In this document: positions 1 through 5,360 of the stretch, in pieces | How positions within the stretch are numbered: the first letter of the stretch is position 1 | Layout: every line of letters starts with the position of its first letter | Assembly (NCBI GenBank): GCA_012799425.1 | Contig: JAAZLF010000035.1 | Span: 1-12,843 of the forward strand | Direction of reading: 5' to 3' | Source: Actinomycetales bacterium | GTDB taxonomy: Bacteria; Actinomycetota; Actinomycetes; Actinomycetales; Dermabacteraceae | Length of the DNA: 12,843 nucleotides | Made by a program: the position numbers and the translations under genes | The notes under the pieces: model-generated | The model's database searches: none | What the model saw: only the letters and a program-made list of their open reading frames with translations | What the model was told of the DNA's origin: nothing

Positions 1-72
1 TCCGGCGGCCGCCAGGAGCAGCGCCGCGAGCATCACCAGCGGCCGCAGCCTCTGCAGGACGGACATACGCAT
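1..72 (-). CDS. N-terminal fragment of a secreted or membrane protein (runs off the left edge)
   Basis: The first 24 codons, read leftwards from an ATG at 72-70, encode a basic N-terminus with two Arg in QRLRP followed by a hydrophobic run (LVMLAALLLAAAG). This is the layout of a signal peptide or an N-terminal membrane anchor. A second in-frame ATG lies at 66-64. No strong Shine-Dalgarno is visible; GGTGA a few bases before the first ATG is the best candidate. A TANNNT-like box (TACAGT, minus strand 135-130) could be its -10 element. The rest of the gene lies outside the window, so no function can be given. It is divergent from the small-gene pair that starts at 278. Confidence 0.6.
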   Translation of the reverse strand, partial: MRMSVLQRLRPLVMLAALLLAAAG

Positions 73-95
73 CGTTGTCACCGCGCTTTCCACGG

Positions 96-109
96 GGCGT
101 CATGACGCC
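96..109. promoter_or_regulatory. 14-bp perfect palindrome between divergent genes
   Basis: GGCGTCATGACGCC is an uninterrupted 14-bp palindrome located 24 bp upstream of the leftward gene start at 72 and well upstream of the rightward gene at 278. Symmetry of this length is typical of a homodimeric regulator site. If the leftward -10 is TACAGT at 135-130, the site lies just downstream of the start of transcription, where a repressor would act. The binding protein is unknown. Confidence 0.35.
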
Positions 110-204
110 GGGGTCTCTCGTGCCTGCTCACTGTATGGAGTCGGGCCCGTCGAGGTCCGTCCGATCGGTCGAGCACCCTGACCTGCAGGGGCCGTCGGTG
201 CCTG

Positions 205-233
205 TTGACGCAGGCGCAGAGCGGACGTGGGAT
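205..233 (+). promoter_or_regulatory. Putative promoter of the small-gene pair
   Basis: TTGACG at 205-210 and TGGGAT at 228-233 are separated by 17 bp, matching housekeeping sigma spacing; the -35 is near consensus and the -10 is weak. Transcription would begin near 240 and give a leader of about 40 nt that contains the strong ribosome site AAGGAAGG at 263-270. Confidence 0.4.
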
Positions 234-277
234 GAGGTGGTGGTGCATGCCACACATCCGCGAAGGAAGGAACGATC

Positions 278-514
278 ATGATGAACGTGACCGAGGGCGG
301 AGAAGTCACCGGGACCAAGGACAAGAACTACGACCTGATCTGGTTCGCCGAGCAGTGCCTGTCCAACGCGCTGCGGCTGGAGACCTATCGCGCCGACGCC
401 GAGAGGTCCGGTGATCAGGAGCTCGTGGAGCTGTTCGGCAAGGCCCAGCACGAGAGCGCAAAAGGTGCCGAGCTGGCCAAGAGCCTGCTGGCGCGCCGGC
501 TGAACGAGAGCTGA
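278..514 (+). CDS. Small helical hypothetical protein
   Basis: A 78-residue soluble protein that I do not recognise by name. After a disordered first 12 residues it is almost wholly predicted helix: one helix around DLIWFAEQCLSNALRLETYRA (residues about 19-39), a GDQ turn, and a second around ELVELFGKAQHESAKGAEL (about 48-67) running on to LLARRL. The helix-turn-helix hairpin with E, Y and H spaced along it is reminiscent of half of a ferritin-like four-helix bundle; that resemblance is inference. It has a single Cys. The ATG at 278 is chosen because AAGGAAGG lies 7 nt upstream; a second ATG follows directly at 281. The stop is 7 bp before the Cys-rich gene at 522, so the two are probably one operon and may act together, for example in metal or redox handling. 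Confidence 0.8.
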   Translation: MMNVTEGGEVTGTKDKNYDLIWFAEQCLSNALRLETYRADAERSGDQELVELFGKAQHESAKGAELAKSLLARRLNES

Positions 515-521
515 GTCGGTC

Positions 522-755
522 ATGGCTGTCTGCGACACCTGCGGCAACGACTACGACAAGGCGTTCACCCTCACCCAGGGCGAGCGCCGGGGCGTGTTCG
601 ACAGCTTCGAATGCGCCGTCCAGGCGATGGCTCCGCAATGCACCCATTGCGGGTGCCGGATCCTCGGCCACGGCGTCGAGACCGGCACGCAGATCTTCTG
701 CTGCGCGCACTGCGCCCGTCGGGCGGGAGCGGACGGGGTCGCCGACCGCTCCTGA
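522..755 (+). CDS. Cysteine-rich metallothionein-like / zinc-binding small protein
   Basis: A 77-residue protein with nine Cys (4, 7, 31, 40, 43, 45, 60, 61, 64) and several His (42, 50, 63). The N-terminal CDTCG is a zinc-knuckle half. CTHCGC at 40-45 and FCCAHCA at 59-65 form a second cluster resembling the end of prokaryotic metallothioneins of the SmtA/BmtA type (YCSxxCA). It probably binds Zn or another thiophilic metal in the cytoplasm, as a store, chaperone or small zinc-ribbon adaptor; the sequence cannot decide among these. It is longer than classical SmtA (about 55 residues), with a non-Cys insert at 8-30. It starts 7 bp after the preceding gene with only a weak GAGAG ribosome site at 506-510, which suggests translational coupling. 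The metal and role are inferred from composition. Confidence 0.82.
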   Translation: MAVCDTCGNDYDKAFTLTQGERRGVFDSFECAVQAMAPQCTHCGCRILGHGVETGTQIFCCAHCARRAGADGVADRS

Positions 756-890
756 ACCGCGCGGCCGGGCAGAGGTTCCCGGCGAGCACCCCCGATGCCC
801 TGCGCGGGGTCCCGAGGTGTGATCGGATGAGGGCAGGACTGTGCGGCCACGCCCGCACCCACCGCTCGCCACTCTCAGGAGGGACGCGCC

Positions 891-1631
891 ATGCTCGACG
901 ACATCGAGACTGACCATCACCGGCATCTGAGCACGATGCAGAGGCTGATCCTGGAGAGCGAGGACATCGCCTCCTTCCTGCAGAGCTTCACCGAGCTGCT
1001 GGCTGAACGGCTCACCGGGCCCGGCGGGCACCGGTGGTGCGCGATCACTCTGCTGCGCGACCGCAAGGCCGCCACGGCCCTCTCCTCCGACCCCCGGGCC
1101 CGGGAGCTCGACGAGCTGCAGAACACCTTCACGGACGGGCCGTGCATGACCGCGATCCGCGAGGACACGGTGATCCGGGCCGGGGACCTGAGCACCGACG
1201 ACCGCTGGCCGCGCTACCAGCAGGCGGCTGTGGCCCAAGGGGTGCGCTCCGTGCTCGGGCTTCCCTTCGACCTGGACGACGACGCGCAGGCCGGCGTGAA
1301 CATCTACTCCGAGGTCCCCCACGATTTCACTCCCGAGATGATCGAGTCGATCCAGCTGGAGACGAAGCTCGCCGCAGATGCGCTGCGCCTGGCGGTGCGG
1401 CTCGCCTCCCAGCGTGAATCGGAGAACGATCTGCGGGCGGCGATGGAGTCCCGCACAGTGATCGACCTCGCGGTAGGGGTGATCATGGGCCAGAACCGAT
1501 GCAGCCAGGACGAGGCCGTCGGCATCCTCAAGACCGCCTCCAACCACCGGAACGTCAAGCTGCGGGAGCTCGCGGCGGAGCTCGTGGCGTCCGTGAGCGA
1601 GACGCCCCCGCGCACCGCGTTCGATACCTGA
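891..1631 (+). CDS. GAF and ANTAR domain transcription antitermination regulator
   Basis: A 246-residue protein. An N-terminal GAF domain (about 20-165) carries the motif common in actinobacterial GAF-ANTAR proteins, DGPCMTAIR followed by DDRWPRY; GAF domains bind small ligands or sense redox state. The C-terminal ANTAR domain (about 179-237) has the conserved AVGVIMGQ core (A194, G196, M199), a Cys-Ser step and a final helix containing KLRELAAELV. ANTAR domains bind RNA hairpins and prevent premature transcription termination, so this is probably a ligand-controlled antiterminator. AGGAGGGA at 877-884 lies 6 nt before the ATG. No receiver domain is present. A STAS-TetR gene follows 73 bp downstream on the same strand. 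Its RNA targets were not found in the window. Family assignment is secure; ligand and targets are unknown. Confidence 0.93.
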   Translation: MLDDIETDHHRHLSTMQRLILESEDIASFLQSFTELLAERLTGPGGHRWCAITLLRDRKAATALSSDPRARELDELQNTFTDGPCMTAIREDTVIRAGDLSTDDRWPRYQQAAVAQGVRSVLGLPFDLDDDAQAGVNIYSEVPHDFTPEMIESIQLETKLAADALRLAVRLASQRESENDLRAAMESRTVIDLAVGVIMGQNRCSQDEAVGILKTASNHRNVKLRELAAELVASVSETPPRTAFDT

Positions 1632-1638
1632 TTGTGCC

Positions 1639-1653
1639 CCGGGCGCCGCCCGG
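1639..1653 (+). terminator. Short GC hairpin after the ANTAR gene
   Basis: CCGGGC / GCCCGG arms with a 3-nt GCC loop begin 7 bp past the stop at 1629-1631. No U-tract follows, so this may be only a weak terminator or an mRNA-end stabiliser. Read-through into the STAS-TetR gene is possible. Confidence 0.3.
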
Positions 1654-1704
1654 ATACTCTTCGACCGAGGTCTAGCAGCAGGCCTCCTCGTTCTGCTGCA
1701 TGAA

Positions 1705-2754
1705 ATGGCCTCACCCATGCCTCACACCCTCTCGGTGACCGTCCATGTCGACCTCGACCTGCAGGAGGTCCAGCTCGCGGTCGCCGGATGCCTCACGGCC
1801 GAGACGCACCTGTCCCTGCTGCCGATCGTGCGCCAGGCGCGCGGCCTGGAGCCCGCCCCGCGGATCACCCTCGACCTGACCGGGGCGGAGCACATCGACC
1901 TGGACGGTCTGGTGCCGCTGCGTCATGCGCTCGAGCGCGATGCCGCCGCCGGCACCGAGCCGCTCGGCTACCGTCTGCCCGATCCGTTGCCGGTGTGCCG
2001 TCGCACCATCGCCGCGCCGCGTGCTGCAGGCACCGCCGATGAGCTGTTCCTCGACGGTGCGGGACGTGAGACCCCGCTCGCCCTCCTGCGCAGCCCCGGG
2101 GCGGCGTCCCGCACGCCTGCGGCCCCGGCCCCGACGGCCGAGGCCTCCGAGCGCACCTCCCGCCCCCGTACCCGGAGGGAGGAGATCCTCGCCGGCGCCG
2201 CCGAGATGTTCGCCGAGCACGGGTACCACGGAGCGAGCCTGCGCGACATCAGCCGCCACATCGGGATCTCCCATCCCGGGCTGATGCACCACTTCTCCTC
2301 GAAGGACATCCTGCTCGACAGCGTGATCGACCTGCTCGAGACCCACGCTCAGCGCATCCTCGACCAGGTCGAGACGATGCACACCGATCCCGCGGCGATG
2401 CTGCAGGCTCTGTCGGTGCACTGGGATCCGGCCGCGCTGCCCACTCAGCTGCTGGCCACCCTCGGTGCGGAATCCGTCAGCGGCGACCATCCCGGACGCT
2501 TCCGCATGGCACGCCTGCGCCGCGTCCACGAGCATGTGTTCGAGCAGTGCTTCACCGATTTCGCGCAGCGCATGCTGCTGCGGCCGGGGCTGGACCCCGC
2601 CTTCGCGAGCAGGGCGATCCTCGGTCTGGTGCTGAACCTCGCCGTGCGCGAGCGGACCGTGCGCACCATGCAGAGCGGGGCCCACGACGATGCCCCGGTC
2701 GAGGAGCTCGCGCGACTGGCACGATCCTTCGTGCAGATGGAGGACTCGCACTGA
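1705..2754 (+). CDS. TetR-family transcriptional regulator with fused N-terminal STAS-like domain
   Basis: A 349-residue protein in three parts. Residues about 8-98 look like a STAS/anti-sigma-antagonist fold: beta strands (VTVHVDLD, VQLAVAG) and the diagnostic ITLDLTGAEHIDLDGLVPL, where the usual D-S-S-G loop reads D-L-D-G. Residues about 121-155 are a Pro/Ala/Thr-rich linker. Residues 156-203 are a classic TetR helix-turn-helix (RTRREEILAGAAEMFAEHGY, then DISRHIGISHPGLMHHFSSKD). Residues 205-345 form the TetR ligand/dimer domain. TetR proteins are usually 190-220 residues, so the extra 150 are unusual. No ATG suitable for a separate TetR gene exists between the parts. The start is uncertain: ATG 1705 or in-frame ATG 1717, neither with a good Shine-Dalgarno. 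A GATACT box at 1653-1658 may be its -10. It follows a GAF-ANTAR gene and precedes an ABC ATPase, a possible target. Confidence 0.85.
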   Translation: MASPMPHTLSVTVHVDLDLQEVQLAVAGCLTAETHLSLLPIVRQARGLEPAPRITLDLTGAEHIDLDGLVPLRHALERDAAAGTEPLGYRLPDPLPVCRRTIAAPRAAGTADELFLDGAGRETPLALLRSPGAASRTPAAPAPTAEASERTSRPRTRREEILAGAAEMFAEHGYHGASLRDISRHIGISHPGLMHHFSSKDILLDSVIDLLETHAQRILDQVETMHTDPAAMLQALSVHWDPAALPTQLLATLGAESVSGDHPGRFRMARLRRVHEHVFEQCFTDFAQRMLLRPGLDPAFASRAILGLVLNLAVRERTVRTMQSGAHDDAPVEELARLARSFVQMEDSH

Positions 2755-2781
2755 GCCGATGATCTCGCGGTGCGATCGGCG

Positions 2782-2813
2782 ACCGGGGGACCCCCAGCCC
2801 CGGTGGCTAGAGT
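2782..2813 (+). promoter_or_regulatory. Inverted repeat next to the putative -10 of the ABC ATPase gene
   Basis: ACCGGGG at 2782-2788 and CCCCGGT at 2798-2804 are perfect 7-bp arms separated by 9 nt. TAGAGT at 2808-2813 fits the actinobacterial -10 pattern TANNNT, placing transcription start near 2820 and the dyad over the -35 region. This is where a TetR-type repressor would bind; the adjacent STAS-TetR protein is the obvious candidate, by proximity only. An alternative reading is a terminator for the TetR gene, which ends 27 bp upstream, but no U-tract follows. Confidence 0.35.
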
Positions 2814-2846
2814 GCCTCTCATCCGTCCCCGCGTGGAAAGATCCAG

Positions 2847-3620
2847 ATGCCTGCTTCGAGCCTCCTGTCCGCCACCTCCCTGCACGCCGGCTATCCCGGC
2901 GAGGAGGTGCTGCGAGGGATCGATCTCACCCTCGGTGCCGGGGAGCCGCCGCTGGGGCTGCTCGGCCCCTCGGGAGCCGGCAAGACGACCCTGCTGGCCA
3001 CGCTGAGCGGGGAGCATCGCCCGAGCTCGGGGCAGGTCACCTGGAACGGGCGCAGCGTCTCGAAGCTTCGCGGCCGGGACCGCAAGACGTTCCGGGCCGC
3101 GGTGCGCTTCGTCTCCCAGTACGCGCTGACCATCTCCGATCCGCGCGAGACCGTCCGCTCCCGGCTCGAGATCGCGGCGAAGGAGGCACGCAAGGGTGGA
3201 CGCACGCACTCCGTCTCCCCCGCCGAGATGCTCGAATCCGTGGGCCTGGGCGAGCACTTCCTGCCGCGCACCATGCGCACGCTCTCCGGTGGGGAGACCC
3301 AGCGGGTGGCGCTCGCGACCGCGCTCGCGACCCGACCGGAGGTCCTCGTGCTCGATGAGCCGCTGACGGCGGTGGATCCCAGCACACGCGGCGAGATCGC
3401 CCGGGGGCTCGCGGCGACCATCGAACGGCTGGGCATCGGTGCGCTGATCGCCTCCCACGACGTGGAGCTGCTCCAGCGGCTGTGCCCGCAGATCGTGTTC
3501 CTCGGAGAGGGGCGCCTGCTGGCCCGCGGCACGCTGCCCGAGGTGCTGGCCCGCACCGAGCACGAGCCGATCAGAGAGCTCGCCGAGGCGAATCCCCTCG
3601 CCGTGCAGCGCTTCCGCTGA
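2847..3620 (+). CDS. ABC transporter ATP-binding protein, substrate unknown
   Basis: A 257-residue single nucleotide-binding domain with all expected motifs: A-loop Tyr16, Walker A GPSGAGKT (40-47), Q-loop Gln91, signature LSGGE (146-150), Walker B VLVLDE (166-171), D-loop near V176-D177 and H-loop His204. The SGGETQRVALATAL stretch and overall length fit the peptide/nickel-type (DppF/NikE-like) import ATPases, but similar sequences occur in other importers. No permease or binding protein is adjacent, so it must work with subunits encoded elsewhere or serve a different role. The ATG at 2847 has GGAAAG (2835-2840) 6 nt upstream. It lies 92 bp after the STAS-TetR gene behind its own probable promoter. 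ATPase function is secure; the substrate cannot be inferred. Confidence 0.9.
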   Translation: MPASSLLSATSLHAGYPGEEVLRGIDLTLGAGEPPLGLLGPSGAGKTTLLATLSGEHRPSSGQVTWNGRSVSKLRGRDRKTFRAAVRFVSQYALTISDPRETVRSRLEIAAKEARKGGRTHSVSPAEMLESVGLGEHFLPRTMRTLSGGETQRVALATALATRPEVLVLDEPLTAVDPSTRGEIARGLAATIERLGIGALIASHDVELLQRLCPQIVFLGEGRLLARGTLPEVLARTEHEPIRELAEANPLAVQRFR

Positions 3621-3623
3621 CGG

Positions 3624-3646
3624 GCGCAGGTGCAGCCGACCTGCGC
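3624..3646 (+). terminator. Inverted repeat after the ABC ATPase gene
   Basis: GCGCAGGT (3624-3631) and ACCTGCGC (3639-3646) are perfect 8-bp arms around a 7-nt loop, beginning 3 bp after the TGA at 3618-3620. The position suits a terminator, but there is no U-rich tail. Confidence 0.4.
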
Positions 3647-3648
3647 TG

Positions 3649-3662
3649 TCCGGTATCCCGGA
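3649..3662. promoter_or_regulatory. 14-bp dyad resembling a HutR operator, upstream of hutH
   Basis: TCCGG-TATC-CCGGA is a 5-bp-arm dyad of exactly 14 bp, located 96 bp before the hutH start. From memory, the IclR-family regulator HutR of Corynebacterium resistens binds a 14-bp box of the form TCTGwwATwCCAGA upstream of hut genes. This site agrees at 10 of 14 positions (T, C, G, T, A, T, C, C, G, A in register). No regulator gene of that family is in the window. I could not verify the recalled consensus. Confidence 0.3.
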
Positions 3663-3704
3663 CTATTTCGTGGTGCACTCGCACCGTGCCCGATCACGGC
3701 GCGA

Positions 3705-3742
3705 CAGACTCGTGAGGATCGCGACCCCGATCCGACAGTCTG
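3705..3742 (+). promoter_or_regulatory. Interrupted inverted repeat abutting the hutH ribosome-binding site
   Basis: Outer arms CAGACT (3705-3710) and AGTCTG (3737-3742) enclose inner arms GGATC (3716-3720) and GATCC (3729-3733). The last base of the structure is the first base of GAGGAA, the probable ribosome site of hutH at 3742-3747. It could be a DNA operator or, if transcribed, a leader hairpin that affects translation. Smaller dyads at 3672-3685 (GGTGC/GCACC) and 3684-3699 (CCGTG/CACGG) lie directly upstream. Confidence 0.3.
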
Positions 3743-3758
3743 AGGAATCCCCGACGCC

Positions 3759-5336
3759 ATGCTGAGCCCGAACTCCCCGCAGCAGCCCGCTCCTGCTCTT
3801 ACGCCCATCACCCTCGGCGAGCGTCCGCTGACGATCGAGGAGGTCGTGCAGGTCGCACGGCACCGAGCGCGCGTGACGATCGCGGAGCCCGCACTCGGCA
3901 GGATGCTGCAGGCCCGGGAGGCGGTGGACAGACTCGCCGCGGCCGATACCCCCGCCTACGGCGTCTCGACCGGCTTCGGTGCGCTCGCGGATCGGAAGAT
4001 CGACGTCAGTGCTCGCACCCGGCTCCAGACCTCCCTGGTCCGATCCCATGCCGCGGGCACGGGCGCAGAGGTCGAGGAGGAGTCGGTGCGCGCGATGATG
4101 CTGCTGCGGCTGCAGACCCTCACCACGGGCCGCACCGGGGTGCGGCCGGCCGTCGCTGAGCGCTATGTGACGCTGCTGAACGAGGGGCTCACCCCGGTGG
4201 TGCACGAGAACGGCTCGCTGGGCTGCTCGGGAGACCTCGCGCCGCTGGCGCACTGCGCCCTCGCGGTGATCGGCGAGGGGCGGGTGCGCGACCGCGACGG
4301 CGCCCTGCGGGACAGCGCCGAGGCGCTGGCGGCCGTGGGCTCGAGCCCGGTCGAGCTGGAGGCCAAGGAAGGTCTGTCGCTCATCAACGGCACCGACGGG
4401 ATGCTGGGGATGCTCACGCTGTCCCTCCACGACCTGCGGGAGACCGCCCGTGCCGTGGATGTCTCCGCGGCCATGAGCATCGAGGCGCTGCTGGGCACGG
4501 ACAGGGTCTTCGAGGCGGCGCTGCACGACGTGCGGCCCCACCCCGGTCAGCAGGACTCGGCCCGGAACCTCTCGAGGCTGCTGGAGGGCTCGGCGATCGT
4601 GGCGAGCCACCGCGGAGCGGACTGCACCGTGGTCCAGGATGCCTACTCCCTGCGCTGCGCACCCCAGGTCGCCGGGGCCTTCCGGGCCACGCTCGCCCAC
4701 GCCGAGTCCATCGCCGGGATCGAGCTGGCCAGCGCCGTGGACAATCCCGTGGTGCTCGACGACGGCCGTGTGGAGTCCAACGGGAACTTCCATGGCGCGC
4801 CAGTCGGCTACGTGCTGGACTTCCTCGCGATCGCCGTCGCGGATCTGGCCTCGATGAGCGAGCGCCGCACCGACCGGCTGCTGGATCCTGCCCGCTCCCA
4901 CGGCCTGCCCGCCTTCCTCGGCGCCGATCCAGGCATCGACTCGGGCCTGATGATCGCCCAGTACACGCAGGCATCCCTGGTCAGCGACCTCAAGCGCCTC
5001 GCAGCGCCCGCGAGCGTGGACTCGATCCCCTCCTCGGCGATGCAGGAGGATCACGTGTCCATGGGCTGGGCGGCGGCCCGCAAGCTGCGCCGCGCGGTCG
5101 ATGCGGTCCAGCGCGTGATCGCGATCGAGATGATGGCCGCCGCACGCGGTCTCGAGCTGCGGGCACCGCTGGAGGCCTCCCCCGCCACCGGCGCCGCGCT
5201 GCGCACGATCCGGGAGCACGTCGAGGGCGTGGGCCCGGACCGCTGGCTGTCCCCCGACATCGAGGCCATGGTGCGCCTGGTGCAGGGAAGGGAGGTCACC
5301 GCTTCCGCGGAGTCGGTCACGGGGGAGCTGGCGTAG
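3759..5336 (+). CDS. hutH: Histidine ammonia-lyase
   Basis: A 525-residue MIO-family lyase that converts L-histidine to urocanate and ammonia, the first step of histidine degradation in the cytoplasm. Catalytic Tyr67 lies in AYGVSTGFG. The MIO prosthetic group would form from C156-S157-G158 in GSLGCSGDLAPLAH. The family blocks NGTDGMLG, QDAYSLRCAPQ, NGNFHG and SSAMQEDHVSMG follow. The Cys-Ser-Gly triad, instead of the Ala-Ser-Gly of Pseudomonas HAL, is what I recall for streptomycete HALs, so it fits the lineage. Length is close to the usual 510 with a slightly longer N-terminus. The ATG at 3759 has GAGGAA 11 nt upstream, rather far. No hutU, hutI, hutG or transporter gene is nearby, so the rest of the pathway lies elsewhere. 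The upstream dyads suggest regulation. It is convergent with the PTS gene with only 24 bp between stops. Confidence 0.96.
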   Translation: MLSPNSPQQPAPALTPITLGERPLTIEEVVQVARHRARVTIAEPALGRMLQAREAVDRLAAADTPAYGVSTGFGALADRKIDVSARTRLQTSLVRSHAAGTGAEVEEESVRAMMLLRLQTLTTGRTGVRPAVAERYVTLLNEGLTPVVHENGSLGCSGDLAPLAHCALAVIGEGRVRDRDGALRDSAEALAAVGSSPVELEAKEGLSLINGTDGMLGMLTLSLHDLRETARAVDVSAAMSIEALLGTDRVFEAALHDVRPHPGQQDSARNLSRLLEGSAIVASHRGADCTVVQDAYSLRCAPQVAGAFRATLAHAESIAGIELASAVDNPVVLDDGRVESNGNFHGAPVGYVLDFLAIAVADLASMSERRTDRLLDPARSHGLPAFLGADPGIDSGLMIAQYTQASLVSDLKRLAAPASVDSIPSSAMQEDHVSMGWAAARKLRRAVDAVQRVIAIEMMAAARGLELRAPLEASPATGAALRTIREHVEGVGPDRWLSPDIEAMVRLVQGREVTASAESVTGELA

Positions 5337-5360
5337 CCGCCGCCCGCCGCTCGGAGCCGC

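Noticed and set aside
306..1718. 470-codon minus-strand frame across the Cys-rich and GAF-ANTAR genes
   Set aside because: No recognisable domain, biased Arg/Ala/Gly content, and it overlaps well-supported genes in full.
3672..3699. Tandem hairpins considered as an ANTAR antitermination target
   Set aside because: The second has a six-base loop (CCCGAT) with G at position 4 but not A at position 1, and the first has a four-base loop, so the two-hexaloop rule is not met.
3663..5219. Long open frame (518 codons) on the minus strand inside hutH
   Set aside because: It mirrors the hutH codon structure in a high-GC genome, has low-complexity His/Gly/Arg composition and no domain; hutH is unambiguous on the plus strand.
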